Positions 26,067-35,962 are shown, numbered from the stretch's first letter. The stretch is DNA of 64,000 bases from VXNF01 sp965116465 (GCA_965116465.1 OZ220687.1:2046001-2110000); one strand, 5' to 3'. Notes: generated by a model from the sequence alone, not told the origin. Numbers and translations are program-made.

Positions 26067-26072
26067 TACGTT
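26067..26072 (+). promoter_or_regulatory. Leaderless -10 (TACGTT) of the DUF3499-type gene
   Basis: TACGTT occupies -12 to -7 relative to ATG 26079, the textbook leaderless spacing, and fixes that start. Confidence 0.55.
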
Positions 26073-26078
26073 GGTCGC

Positions 26079-26522
26079 ATGGACGGATTCCACCCCGGCG
26101 GTGGAGCGGCCGCGATCGTGCCTGGTCGGACCGTGTCGCGGGCTCGCAACGGGGGCCGGGAAGTGGTCGGGTGCGCCCACATGCTGTGTCCCGAGTCCGC
26201 GACGGCGCTGCTCCTCTTCGACGCCCGCGTGACCGCGGCCTGGCTCGTGGACCTCGAAGGCAAGGCCTGGCGCGGCCTGCCCATGTGCCGGACGCATGCC
26301 AACCGATTCCGGCCGCCGGTCGGCTGGGTGCTCTCGGACCAGCGCAGCCGGATCAACCGTCAGCGGTCCGGCGCTGAGGGATCGCCTGCTTCGCAACCGG
26401 CGGCGCGGGATGCCGAACCTGCCGACGATTCCCAGCCCGACGATCCCCCGCCGGTCCGCGAGCCGGCCCCGACGCCCTTGCTCACCCGGGCGTTCCGCAC
26501 AACCGCTCAATCCCCGATCTGA
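26079..26522 (+). CDS. DUF3499-type protein
   Basis: 147 residues. The core (about 30-90) reads GCAHMLCPESATALLLFD ... LPMCRTHANRFRPPVGWVLSD, which matches the actinobacterial DUF3499 pattern of paired Cys followed by C-x-x-HA and P-x-GW; the Cys/His set could hold zinc. A Pro/Asp-rich tail of about 45 residues follows. No function is established for the family. It is divergent from LysM gene B with under 100 bases between starts, and 34 bases from the beta-propeller gene downstream. Confidence 0.72.
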   Translation: MDGFHPGGGAAAIVPGRTVSRARNGGREVVGCAHMLCPESATALLLFDARVTAAWLVDLEGKAWRGLPMCRTHANRFRPPVGWVLSDQRSRINRQRSGAEGSPASQPAARDAEPADDSQPDDPPPVREPAPTPLLTRAFRTTAQSPI

Positions 26523-26556
26523 CGCCGCCGCCCAGGTGCGGCACACTCCTGCCTCG

Positions 26557-28197
26557 GTGAACACGTCGTCGCGCGCCCCAGCGCCTCCCGTGCGCGTCGC
26601 GCTGCTCGGGGTCTCTGCCCTGCTCGCTCTGGCGCTGCCGGTCCTGCTCGCCGGTACCACGGAGCGTTCGGGTGAGGTGCCCGCCGGCTCGACCCACGAT
26701 CCACCGTCGGAGACCGATCCCGCGCCGACCACCGCGCCACCCTCCCCGACGCCGGCAACCCCGGCCGCCCCCTCGGTGGTCCCGCCCGAGCCCCCGCCGG
26801 CCAGCGAGGTGGTCGAGGAGCCGGAGACCTGGGTGGACGGCGCATCGTTCGGTCAGGTTCCTGCCGGCACCACACCGGGGGTGCTCACCTTCCGCGGATC
26901 GCCGACCCGCAGCTGGTACGGAACGGGTCCGGTGCCGACCAACCCGCAACTGCTGTGGCGCTATCCCGCGCACAGCGACATGTGCGCCGAGTCCAGCTAT
27001 CACGGCGAGATCATCCGCTGGTGCGGGACCGGCTGGACCGGCCAGCCGGCGGTGTTCGAACGCAACGGGCGTACCTGGCTGGTGTTCGGGGCGTTCGACA
27101 AGAACGTGCACTTCCTGGACGCCGCCACCGGGCAGCGGCTCCTGCCGTCTTTCGAGACCGGTGACATCGTCAAGACCTCGGTGGTGATCGATCCCGACGA
27201 CCACCCGCTGGCGTACTTCGGATCCCGCGACAATTACTTCCGGATCGTGGCCTTCGACCGGGCCGAGCCGACCGAGCTGTGGCGGCTGGGTGCCTACGAC
27301 GTCTCGCCCACGCTGTGGAACGACGACTGGGACTCCACCCCCCTGGTCATCGACGACCACCTCTTCCTGGGCGGCGAGAACAGCCGGTTCTTCGTCATCC
27401 GCCTGAACCGGGGCTACGACGCGGACGGGCTCGTCACGGTGGCTCCCGAGTTGCTCCACCACTGGGCGGGTTGGGACGACCAGTTGCTGGCGGATCTCGC
27501 CGAGCCCGACGCGGGCCACTTCAACGTGGCGATCGAGTCCTCCCCGGCGATCTGGGAGAACACCCTCTACTACGCCAACTCCGGCGGGCTCGTGACGGGC
27601 TGGGACATCTCGGGGCTCACCGAGGGTCTCATGCCTGAACAGGTCTTCCGGTTCTGGGCGGGCGACGACATCGACGCGACACTCGTCGTCGACGAGGAGG
27701 GACACCTGTACGTGGGTGTGGAGTACGAGGCCCGGGAGACGGCCCGCGCCCGCGAGGTGGGCCAACTCGTCAAGCTCGACCCGTCCCGCCCCGACGATCC
27801 CATCGTGTGGTCGGTGCACGACCGTTCCGAGGGCGCCCCGCGGGGTGTCTGGAGCACGCCGGTCGTGTGGCGCGACATGGTGTACGCCACGACGCACACC
27901 GGCAGGTTCTGGGGCGTCGACCGCGCGACGGGCGAGATCCGCTGGGAGAAGCGTTTCGCCGATCTGCTGTGGAGCAGCCCGATCGTCATCGACGAGACGC
28001 TGATCCTGGCCGACGGCGCGGGGCGGATCACCGGCTACGACGTGGCCGACACGTCGGTGGAGCCGCCGGTGGTCTGGCAACTGCAGGTCGGCAACGAATG
28101 GCGCTTCGAGTCCTCGCCGGTGATGTGGGACGGCGTCATCTACGTGGGCGGGCGCAGCGGTGCGATGTACGCGGTCGGCGATGCCGGCGGCCGGTAG
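26557..28197 (+). CDS. Exported PQQ-like beta-propeller protein
   Basis: 546 residues. An N-terminal hydrophobic segment (about 12-32, VRVALLGVSALLALALPVLLAG) acts as signal or anchor, followed by a Thr/Pro-rich linker (about 40-85). The rest is a repeat of beta blades with the PQQ/YVTN rhythm: FLDAATGQRLL, VIDDHLFLGGENSRFFVIRL, GVDRATGEIRWEKRF, VIYVGGRSGAMYAVG. No PQQ ligand set can be called, so it may be a BamB-like scaffold or a sugar- or protein-binding propeller. GTG 26557 gives a well-placed signal peptide; GTG 26587 would shorten it. Confidence 0.8.
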   Translation: MNTSSRAPAPPVRVALLGVSALLALALPVLLAGTTERSGEVPAGSTHDPPSETDPAPTTAPPSPTPATPAAPSVVPPEPPPASEVVEEPETWVDGASFGQVPAGTTPGVLTFRGSPTRSWYGTGPVPTNPQLLWRYPAHSDMCAESSYHGEIIRWCGTGWTGQPAVFERNGRTWLVFGAFDKNVHFLDAATGQRLLPSFETGDIVKTSVVIDPDDHPLAYFGSRDNYFRIVAFDRAEPTELWRLGAYDVSPTLWNDDWDSTPLVIDDHLFLGGENSRFFVIRLNRGYDADGLVTVAPELLHHWAGWDDQLLADLAEPDAGHFNVAIESSPAIWENTLYYANSGGLVTGWDISGLTEGLMPEQVFRFWAGDDIDATLVVDEEGHLYVGVEYEARETARAREVGQLVKLDPSRPDDPIVWSVHDRSEGAPRGVWSTPVVWRDMVYATTHTGRFWGVDRATGEIRWEKRFADLLWSSPIVIDETLILADGAGRITGYDVADTSVEPPVVWQLQVGNEWRFESSPVMWDGVIYVGGRSGAMYAVGDAGGR

Positions 28198-28200
28198 CGT
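28195..28200 (+). promoter_or_regulatory. Candidate -10 (TAGCGT) ahead of the PLP-enzyme pair
   Basis: TAGCGT includes the stop codon of the propeller gene and predicts a transcript starting about three bases before the six-codon upstream ORF at 28210. Confidence 0.35.
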
Positions 28201-28209
28201 GTGATCCCT

Positions 28210-28226
28210 ATGAGCAGCACGCCCCG

Positions 28227-28230
<4 letters not shown>
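28210..28230 (+). CDS. Six-codon upstream ORF (MSSTPR)
   Basis: ATG AGC AGC ACG CCC CGA TGA. The stop overlaps the ATG of the next gene as ATGA. Its first 12 bases repeat exactly the first 12 bases of that gene, 17 bases away, so it looks like a local duplication of the start region. It could couple or limit translation of the downstream gene, or be the relic of a slippage event. Confidence 0.4.
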
Positions 28231-29750
<1,520 letters not shown>

Positions 29751-29769
29751 GAGGGCCCGGGGTCAGCCG

Positions 29770-30999
29770 ATGAAGCGTCTCACCGCCGACAACGGCTGGC
29801 TGGGGTCGCCGACCGGCGGTCACTTCGACATCGACACCGGGACGGACAATCCCTTCCTGCGTTACCGTCGCCTCCTTTGGGCGTACCGGCGGTTCGCCGA
29901 GGGCGGGCGCGGCGACGGCGAATTCGCGGCGGTGGTGGAACGGCTCGACCGCCGGATCGCCGAGATCGACGGGCGCGGCTTCCGGACGACGCCCACCGGA
30001 CCGGCGACCCGGCTGGGTGATCACCTGGGCGTCGAGTTGTGGGTGAAGGACGAGACCGGCAACGTCACCGGCACGCACAAGGCGCGCCATCTCATGGGTC
30101 TGGCGCTGCATCTCGAAGCCACCGACGAGGCGGCGGGGCGCCCTCTGGCCATCTCCTCCTGCGGGAATGCCGCCCTGGCGGCGGCCACCGTGGCCGGAGC
30201 CGCCCTGCGCCCCCTGGACGTGTTCATCCCGCCGTGGGCCGACGAGGGTGTCGTGGGCGCTCTCGAGGCCCTCGGCGCCCGCATCGAGATCTGTTCCCGC
30301 CCGCCCGGCCAGTTGGGCGATCCCTGCTTCGGCCGGTTCCGCGACGCCACGGCCGCCGGCTCCCTGCCGTTCTGCACCGTCGCCGCCGAGAACGTCTGGA
30401 CGGTCGACGGCGGCCGCACGTTGGCTTTCGAGATGATCGAGCGCCTCGCCGTCGCGGGGGATCTCGACGCGCTGTTCGTGCAGGTGGGGGGCGGGGCCCT
30501 GGCCTCCAGCGTGGTGCAGGGTTTCGTCGAGGCCGCCGACGCGGGTGTCATCGGGCGCCTCCCGGCCTTCTACGCGGTGCAGGCCGAGGGATGCGCGCCG
30601 CTGCGGCAGGCCTGGGACCGGCTGGCGTCGATAGCTGCGCGGTCGGGCATGGACGCGGCCCTGGAGGCGGCCGCCGCCGATCCTGACCGCTTCATGGAGC
30701 CGTGGGCGCCGCCGGAGGGCGACGGCCCCCAGAGCATCGCCACGGGAATCCTCGACGACGTCACCTACGACTGGTTGCCGATCGCCTGGGCCGTGGCGGC
30801 GACCGGTGGTGACGTCGTGGTGGCGCCGGAGAATCTGGTGGCCGAGGCCCACGGGTTGGCGCGGCGCTGGACCGATGTGCCGGTGGATCCGACCGGCACG
30901 GCGGGCCTGGCCGGTCTGCTGGCGGCACGCCGCGCGGGACTCGTGGACGAGGGCGCGCGGGTGGGCGTGCTGTTCACCGGGGTCGACCGCGGGTCCTGA
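29770..30999 (+). CDS. Fold-type II PLP enzyme, threonine-synthase-like
   Basis: 409 residues with PLP Lys104 in VTGTHKARHLMG, the cofactor loop SSCGNAALAAATVAG, the phosphate-binding GGGALASSVVQG and VDPTGTAGLAGLLAARRAG near the C-terminus. The TxxHKARH and SxGNAALAAA elements are shared with threonine synthase and threonine/diaminopropionate lyases. The N-terminal 45 residues (NPFLRYRRLLWAYRRF) resemble threonine-synthase openings. Immediate linkage to the other PLP enzyme suggests consecutive steps on a hydroxy- or diamino-acid, but I cannot name the substrate. Confidence 0.78.
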   Translation: MKRLTADNGWLGSPTGGHFDIDTGTDNPFLRYRRLLWAYRRFAEGGRGDGEFAAVVERLDRRIAEIDGRGFRTTPTGPATRLGDHLGVELWVKDETGNVTGTHKARHLMGLALHLEATDEAAGRPLAISSCGNAALAAATVAGAALRPLDVFIPPWADEGVVGALEALGARIEICSRPPGQLGDPCFGRFRDATAAGSLPFCTVAAENVWTVDGGRTLAFEMIERLAVAGDLDALFVQVGGGALASSVVQGFVEAADAGVIGRLPAFYAVQAEGCAPLRQAWDRLASIAARSGMDAALEAAAADPDRFMEPWAPPEGDGPQSIATGILDDVTYDWLPIAWAVAATGGDVVVAPENLVAEAHGLARRWTDVPVDPTGTAGLAGLLAARRAGLVDEGARVGVLFTGVDRGS

Positions 31000-31206
31000 T
31001 AGCTGCCCGGGAGCCCATGAGTCGGGGCTGAATCGATAGAGAGCGGCTAATTCATCGGGCGAGTCTTTCGTTTCTTCCCGCCGGTGGATCGGGCCGGTGG
31101 TCTGCTTGACTGGATTCCAGCAACAACCGACGAGAGCGCCAACGTCTCGTGACGCTCCTTGCGGGACCGCCCGGCGGGGCGGATCCCGCAGCAGGGAGGT
31201 GAGGGC
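31000..31206. other. 207-base intergenic region ahead of the DM13 gene
   Basis: Contains a short hairpin (AGCCC 31012-31016 / GGGCT 31025-31029) suited to end the PLP-enzyme transcript, a TTGACT at 31106-31111 that could be a -35 (no good -10 at 17 bases), and a strong hairpin at 31161-31189 just before the ribosome site. No credible ORF. Confidence 0.5.
31161..31189 (+). promoter_or_regulatory. Stem-loop in the DM13 leader
   Basis: GCGGGA pairs with TCCCGC and CCGCC with GGCGG (one bulged A), loop CGGCGG. It stops four bases before the ribosome site AGGGAGGTGA (31193-31202), so it could modulate initiation or end upstream transcription. Confidence 0.4.
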
Positions 31207-32151
31207 ATGGAAGCATCATCCGCCGCATCGAGTTCTCTGATCAGGTGCCTGTGGGGCTGGGCCCGGCGGCACTGGATCATCGCCACGGTCGGGGTTGCCG
31301 CGGCCATCGGCCTGGGCATCTGGTTGATCTTTTTCTTCTTCGCCGTGCAGACGCTGTTCATCGACGAGGAGGTGGACGAGGCGGTCCCGACGTTCGGCGC
31401 GCCTGCGGCTCCGGCCGAGGCACCGGCTCCGGCCGAAGCCCCTGCCCCGGCGCCCGCCGGCGAGCCAGCGGCCCCGGCGCCCGCTCCTGCCCCGGATGCA
31501 GCGACCCCCGCAGCGCCCGCGCCCGCGCCCGCGGAGGACTCCGCTGCCGCACCCCCGGCCGCCGAGGCGCCTGCACCCGCGCCCGCGGGGGAGGCGGCGC
31601 CCGAGACGCCGGTTCCAGCGCCGGATCCCCCCGCCGAGACCACAGCGCCGGCCCCCGCCGAGGAGCCGTTGGTGGCCGGACCGGGCGCCTCGGGCATGCC
31701 CGGCGACGAGATCACCCAGGAGATGGCCGACGAGACCAACGAGGCCATCGCATCGGGTGCGATGCCACGCGAGGTGGTCATGAGCGAGGATCGGCCCATG
31801 CCGGTGGCGCCGGAGATCGTCACGCTGGTGTCCGGCGAGTTCATGAGCCGCAGCCACCCCACCGAGGGTCGGGTGCTCGTGCTGAACGACGGCTCCGAGC
31901 AGCGTTTCCTGCGCTTCGAGAACTTCCGCACCGACAACGGTCCCGACCTCAACGTGTGGTTGTCCTCGGCTCCCCCCGATGCCTCGGTCAGGGATTTCCT
32001 GAACGACTGGATCGATCTCGGCGATCTGAAGGGCAACGTGGGCGCCCAGAACTACGAGATCCCGCCGAGCGTCGACCTCGACCGCTACTCCACGGTGCTG
32101 GTCTGGTGCGTGCGCTTCAGCGTGGCCTTCGGGTCGGCCGGCCTGGCCTGA
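31207..32151 (+). CDS. DM13-domain membrane protein with Ala/Pro stalk
   Basis: 314 residues: membrane helix at about 23-50, an Ala/Pro/Glu stalk at about 62-152 (PAPAPA and AEAPAP repeats), and a C-terminal DM13 domain (about 205-312: SGEFMSRSHPTEGRVLVL ... RFLRFENFRTDNGPDLNVWLS ... WIDLGDLKGNVGAQNYEIP). DM13 is proposed to take part in electron transfer or redox signalling. The near-invariant Cys of the family is present as VWCVRFS. ATG 31207 has a very strong AGGGAGGTGA. Exported orientation inferred. It stands alone between the PLP pair and the 17-base repeats. Confidence 0.83.
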   Translation: MEASSAASSSLIRCLWGWARRHWIIATVGVAAAIGLGIWLIFFFFAVQTLFIDEEVDEAVPTFGAPAAPAEAPAPAEAPAPAPAGEPAAPAPAPAPDAATPAAPAPAPAEDSAAAPPAAEAPAPAPAGEAAPETPVPAPDPPAETTAPAPAEEPLVAGPGASGMPGDEITQEMADETNEAIASGAMPREVVMSEDRPMPVAPEIVTLVSGEFMSRSHPTEGRVLVLNDGSEQRFLRFENFRTDNGPDLNVWLSSAPPDASVRDFLNDWIDLGDLKGNVGAQNYEIPPSVDLDRYSTVLVWCVRFSVAFGSAGLA

Positions 32152-32161
32152 CCGCCGCGCC

Positions 32162-32310
32162 CGTCATCCGGGCCTGATCGTCGTCCCGGCCTGATCGTCG
32201 TCCCGGCCTGATCGTCGTCCCGGCCTGATCGTCGTCCCGGCCTGATCGTCGTCCCGGCCTGATCGTCATCCGGGCCTGATCGTCATCCCGGCCTGATCGT
32301 CATCCCGGCG
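32162..32310 (+). repeat. 17-bp tandem repeat, eight full units plus a partial
   Basis: Units CGTCGTCCCGGCCTGAT run head to tail from 32162 to 32297. Units 2-6 are identical; units 1, 7 and 8 differ at one or two bases (CGTCATCCGGGCCTGAT or CGTCATCCCGGCCTGAT). A ninth, partial unit (CGTCATCCCGGCG) leads directly into the palindrome at 32302-32321. The array fills the space between two convergent genes. Confidence 0.95.
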
Positions 32311-32321
32311 AAGGCCGGGAT
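32302..32321. repeat. REP-like palindrome
   Basis: ATCCCGGC-GAAG-GCCGGGAT: a perfect 8-bp stem with a GAAG loop, directly after CGTC. It is the form of dispersed extragenic palindromes seen in many bacteria, here between convergent genes, 15 bases from the amidohydrolase stop, and could act as a bidirectional terminator. Confidence 0.75.
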
Positions 32322-32336
32322 CCACTGCCCGGCGGA

Positions 32337-33743
32337 TCAGTCCGCCGGTCTTCGGGGCCAGGTGTGCGGCACCTCGATCCCGGCGCGGTGCAACAGGTCA
32401 CGCTGCGCAGTCGCCGCGGCGAGGCGGAGTTCGTCGACGTCGACGGTCGTGCAACGCCCATCGCGCACCACGAGTCGTCCTCCGACGAACACGTCGCGCA
32501 CGTCGCGCCCGTCGCTGCCCCAGACCAGTTGCAGGGCCACGTCACCGTGGGGCGTCAAGGCTGACGCCCCGCAGTCGAAGACCACCACGTCGGCCAGCTT
32601 GCCCACCTCCAGCGAACCGATCTCGGCGCCCTTGCCGATGGCCTCGGCGCCCCGGATGGTGACCAACTCGAATGCGTCGTGCGCGCCGAATCCTTCGGGG
32701 TCGATCGGCATGTCCCGGGCCAGCCCGGCGGCCAGCGCGGCGACCCGCAGCATGTCCGGCAGGTCGCCGGCGTTGCCGGCGTCGCAGCCCAGCGCCAGCC
32801 GGCCGCCGCGGCGCGCCAACTCCAGGTGACGCCCTGCCGCCGTGACGCCCTGGCCCAGCCGCAGGTACGCCCACGGGCAGTAGGCGATGGCGGTCTCGCT
32901 GGCCAGCACCAACTCCACCTCGTCGTCGTCCAGCCAGACACCGTGGGCCAGCAGCAGTTGACGCCCCAGGATTCCCAGCCGGTCGAAGTGCACGAGCGGC
33001 CGGGCGCCGCGCTGGCGCAGGTAGCTCTCGGGGTCTGAGGAGGTGGGCGAGATGTGCATGGTCATGCCGCAGCCCGCGGCGCGCGCCAGCTCGGCGGCAC
33101 CCACCAGCAGTTCGTCGCTCGCCAGATCATGGCCCACCAGCGTGACCCAGCCCTCCACCAGCCCACCCGGCGGGTGCGCCCCCAGGACCTGCCGCTGACG
33201 GTCCAGCACCTCGTCGGCAGGCGCCGCGAACGGGGCGTCTTCGATGTCCCAGCCCCAGGTGCCGACGGTGCCCCGCACGCCCACGGTCGCCATTCCCGCG
33301 GCCACCCGATCGGGATTCGCCACCGTTCCGGCCTCGACGAGCGTGGTGACTCCGCAGAGGGCGCTTTGCGCCGCGGTCAGGATGGCCGACGTTTCATCGT
33401 CGTCGCCGGTGTGCTGCGCGTGCAGCGGCACCGACCACGAGAAGATCGACTCACCGGGCGCCAGCAGATCGGGGATGCAACTGCGGACCAGGGGATCGCC
33501 GGTGACGTGCTGGTGGGCGTTGATCAATCCCGGCGTCACGATGCACCCGGAGGCGTCGAGTTCGGGCGCGCCCGGATGGGCCGCCTGCAGTTCCGACGTC
33601 GAACCCACCGCGGCGATGCGGTCGCCGGCGACGGCCACCGTGCCGCCCACCAGCACCTCGCGGCGCGCGTTCATCGTGACCACGTCGCCGCCGCTGATGA
33701 GCAGCACGCCCGGTTCCGCTGCGGCACCTGGTGCCTCGACCAT
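32337..33743 (-). CDS. Amidohydrolase, chlorohydrolase/deaminase type
   Basis: 468-residue metal-dependent hydrolase of the TRZ/ATZ-guanine deaminase group. Metal ligands: NAHQHV (HxH) at about 75, GMTMHISPTS, LLLAHGVWLDDDE, and GCDAGNAGD for the catalytic Asp. It begins with the typical small beta domain (LLISGGDVVTMN) and ends ADVVVFD ... VRDVFVGGRLVVRDGR. ATG 33743 is preferred over the longer frame; TAGCCT lies just upstream (33757-33752). Substrate may be an aminated heterocycle such as a purine, pterin or triazine; the sequence does not say. Divergent from the SDR gene. Confidence 0.86.
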   Translation of the reverse strand: MVEAPGAAAEPGVLLISGGDVVTMNARREVLVGGTVAVAGDRIAAVGSTSELQAAHPGAPELDASGCIVTPGLINAHQHVTGDPLVRSCIPDLLAPGESIFSWSVPLHAQHTGDDDETSAILTAAQSALCGVTTLVEAGTVANPDRVAAGMATVGVRGTVGTWGWDIEDAPFAAPADEVLDRQRQVLGAHPPGGLVEGWVTLVGHDLASDELLVGAAELARAAGCGMTMHISPTSSDPESYLRQRGARPLVHFDRLGILGRQLLLAHGVWLDDDEVELVLASETAIAYCPWAYLRLGQGVTAAGRHLELARRGGRLALGCDAGNAGDLPDMLRVAALAAGLARDMPIDPEGFGAHDAFELVTIRGAEAIGKGAEIGSLEVGKLADVVVFDCGASALTPHGDVALQLVWGSDGRDVRDVFVGGRLVVRDGRCTTVDVDELRLAAATAQRDLLHRAGIEVPHTWPRRPAD

Positions 33744-33751
33744 CGCCGCGG

Positions 33752-33757
33752 AGGCTA
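33752..33757 (-). promoter_or_regulatory. Candidate -10 (TAGCCT) of the amidohydrolase gene
   Basis: Minus-strand TAGCCT ends nine bases before ATG 33743, giving a leader of about two bases. Confidence 0.4.
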
Positions 33758-33813
33758 GTTGAGCGACTCCGGGGGCTCCGCGTCGACCGGCCCGCGCCCC
33801 GGGGCACCGTCGG

Positions 33814-33819
33814 TACCCT
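33814..33819 (+). promoter_or_regulatory. Leaderless -10 (TACCCT) of the SDR gene
   Basis: TACCCT occupies -12 to -7 of ATG 33826 exactly. Confidence 0.55.
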
Positions 33820-33825
33820 CTGCGC

Positions 33826-34575
33826 ATGGAACTGGGGTTGCGCGGGCGACGAGCCGCGGTTGCCGCCTCGTCTGCGGGTCTGGGCCTGGCGGTGGCGGAG
33901 GCGCTGGTGGCCGAAGGCTGCACGGTCGTGGTGTCCGGGCGCGATCCCGAGCGCCTGGCACGGGCAGCCGAGCGGATTCCCGGTGCCATCCCGGTCGTCG
34001 CCGATGTCTCCGATGCCGCCGGCGCCGAGGCGTTCGTGCGCGAAGCCCGCGACGCCCTCGGTGGTGGGATCGACATCCTCATCGTCAACGCGGGCGGCCC
34101 GCCGGACGGTGACTACGAGTCTTTCGAGCCGGCGGACTACCTCGAGGCGGTGCACCTCAATCTGATGTCGGTCGTGGCCATGTGCTACGCCGTCACCGCC
34201 GAGATGCGGCAGCGCCGCTGGGGCCGGATCCTGGCGATCACCTCGGTCACGGCGCGCCATCCCCTGCCCGGCCTGATCCTCTCCAACACGGCGCGGGCCG
34301 GCGCCACCGGATTCCTGAAGACGCTGGCGACCCAACTCGCCCCCGACGGCGTGACCGTCAACTCCATCCAGCCCGGTCTGCACGACACCGCACGGCTGCG
34401 ATCGGTCTGGGGTGACCGGCTCGATGAGGTGACCCGCGCCAGGGTGCCGGCCGGCCGGCTCGGCGACCCGACCGACTTCGGACGCGTCGCCGCCCTGCTC
34501 TGCTCGGAGTGGGCCGGCTACGTCACCGGCGTGGCCGTCCCCGTCGACGGTGGCCTGGCCCAGGGTCTGCAGTAG
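33826..34575 (+). CDS. Atypical short-chain dehydrogenase (FabG-like)
   Basis: 249 residues with a Rossmann fold: nucleotide loop ASSAGLGLAVA, VNAGGPPDGDY (NAG), catalytic Ser in ITSVTARHPLPGLILSNTARAG, and C-terminal VPVDGGLAQGLQ. The catalytic Tyr of YxxxK is replaced: the aligned segment is SNTARAGATGFLK, with Asn where Tyr is expected. The same SNxxRAG variant occurs in a known FabG-like subgroup, so it is a real subfamily and not a sequencing slip, but normal SDR chemistry is doubtful. Nothing in the context fixes a substrate; glyA follows 86 bases later. Confidence 0.84.
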   Translation: MELGLRGRRAAVAASSAGLGLAVAEALVAEGCTVVVSGRDPERLARAAERIPGAIPVVADVSDAAGAEAFVREARDALGGGIDILIVNAGGPPDGDYESFEPADYLEAVHLNLMSVVAMCYAVTAEMRQRRWGRILAITSVTARHPLPGLILSNTARAGATGFLKTLATQLAPDGVTVNSIQPGLHDTARLRSVWGDRLDEVTRARVPAGRLGDPTDFGRVAALLCSEWAGYVTGVAVPVDGGLAQGLQ

Positions 34576-34661
34576 CGCCCTCGATCGGAGCCCGCCACCC
34601 GCTGCGGGTCACGGGGCGGCATACTGCCCCGACGTCCGCGGAGCATGCAAAGGAGCAGGCG

Positions 34662-35900
34662 ATGCCGTGGCCCGCCATTCACGATGACCTGCTGTTCGGC
34701 CACATCACCGCCGAGGTCGAGCGTCAGAACACCACCCTGCAACTGATCGCCTCGGAGAACTTCGCCTCCCCGGCAGTGCTGGCGGCCACCGGCTCGGTGC
34801 TCACGAACAAGTACGCCGAGGGCTATCCGGGCCGGCGCTACTACGGCGGCAACCAGGTGATCGACGAGGTGGAGGAACTGGCACGTGTCCGTTGCCGGGA
34901 GCTGTTCGGCGCCGAGCACGCCAACGTCCAGCCCCATTCGGGGGCCAACGCCAACATGGCCGTCTACCAGGCCCTGCTGAAGCCCGGCGACGTCGTGCTG
35001 GGTATGGCTCTGGACCAGGGCGGTCACCTGACGCACGGTTCGCCGGTCAATGCCAGCGGGATCCTGTACCGGTTCGTGGCCTACGGCGTGGATGCGGGGG
35101 AGCGCATCGACTTCGACGAGGTCCGCGAGGTTGCGCGCGAGCATCGGCCCCGGCTCATCGTGGCCGGCGCAACGGCCTATCCCCGGCTGATTCCACCCGA
35201 GCCGCTGCGTGCCATCGCGGAGGAGGTGGATGCGTTGCTGCTGTTCGACGCAGCCCACATCGCCGGGCTGATCGCCGGCGGGGTGCATCCCGATCCGGTG
35301 CCGCATGCCGACGTCGTGACCTTCACCACCCACAAGACGCTGCGCGGGCCCCGCGGCGGCTGCATCGTCTGCAAGGAGCCCTACGCGCGCGCCATCGATC
35401 GGGCCGTGTTCCCGGGCAGCCAGGGCGGTCCCCTCGAGCACGTGATCGCCGCCAAGGCGGTGGCGTTCGCCGAGGCCGCCACCCCGGCCTTCGCTGGCTA
35501 CGCCGCCGGCATCGTGGCCAACGCCAGGGCGCTGGCGGTGGCACTCGCCGCCGAGGGGTTCCGCCTGGTCTCCGGCGGTACCGACAACCACCTGATGCTG
35601 GTGGACCTGCGCGGCTTCGATGCCGAACTCACCGGCGCGGAGGCGCAGACGACGCTGGACAGGGCCGGGATCACCCTCAACAAGAACACCATCCCCGGCG
35701 ACGAGCGCTCCCCCTTCGTCACCAGCGGGCTGCGCATCGGAACCGCCGCCGTCACCACCCAGGGAATGGGTCCCGAGGAGATGGGACAGATCGCGTCGTT
35801 GATCGGCCGCACCCTGCGCCACCGCAGCGACGACTCCACGCTCGCTGCAGTGCGTCGCGAGGTGCGTACCCTGTGCGGCCGCTTCACCCCCTATCCCTGA
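34662..35900 (+). CDS. glyA: Serine hydroxymethyltransferase
   Basis: Interconverts serine and glycine with tetrahydrofolate, feeding one-carbon metabolism. Signatures: LQLIASENFASPAVL, YPGRRYYGGN, HGSPVN, DAAHIAGLIAGG and PLP Lys225 in VTFTTHKTLRGPRGG. Length 412 is normal. ATG 34662 is selected because AAGGAG lies seven bases upstream and the family starts here; the open frame extends uselessly to 34509. I looked for a glycine riboswitch in the 86-base leader and saw none. Confidence 0.97.
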   Translation: MPWPAIHDDLLFGHITAEVERQNTTLQLIASENFASPAVLAATGSVLTNKYAEGYPGRRYYGGNQVIDEVEELARVRCRELFGAEHANVQPHSGANANMAVYQALLKPGDVVLGMALDQGGHLTHGSPVNASGILYRFVAYGVDAGERIDFDEVREVAREHRPRLIVAGATAYPRLIPPEPLRAIAEEVDALLLFDAAHIAGLIAGGVHPDPVPHADVVTFTTHKTLRGPRGGCIVCKEPYARAIDRAVFPGSQGGPLEHVIAAKAVAFAEAATPAFAGYAAGIVANARALAVALAAEGFRLVSGGTDNHLMLVDLRGFDAELTGAEAQTTLDRAGITLNKNTIPGDERSPFVTSGLRIGTAAVTTQGMGPEEMGQIASLIGRTLRHRSDDSTLAAVRREVRTLCGRFTPYP

Positions 35901-35933
35901 GCCTTGCTCGGCGGCGCACCGGCCGCTCGGGGG

Positions 35934-35962
35934 TTGTGAGCCGACCCTTGCGCCGATAGCTT
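35934..35962 (+). promoter_or_regulatory. Promoter of the ATP synthase operon
   Basis: TTGTGA (35934-35939), 17-base spacer, TAGCTT (35957-35962). The best -35/-10 pair in the window. Transcription would start near 35969, about 35-55 bases before the first gene. Confidence 0.65.

Noticed and set aside
32162..32321. CRISPR array
   Set aside because: The period is 17 bases with no spacers between units and no cas gene nearby; it is a plain tandem repeat ending in a palindrome.
34576..34661. Glycine riboswitch before glyA
   Set aside because: The leader is only 86 bases, with no paired-aptamer pattern that I can recognise; it holds just an AAGGAG site.
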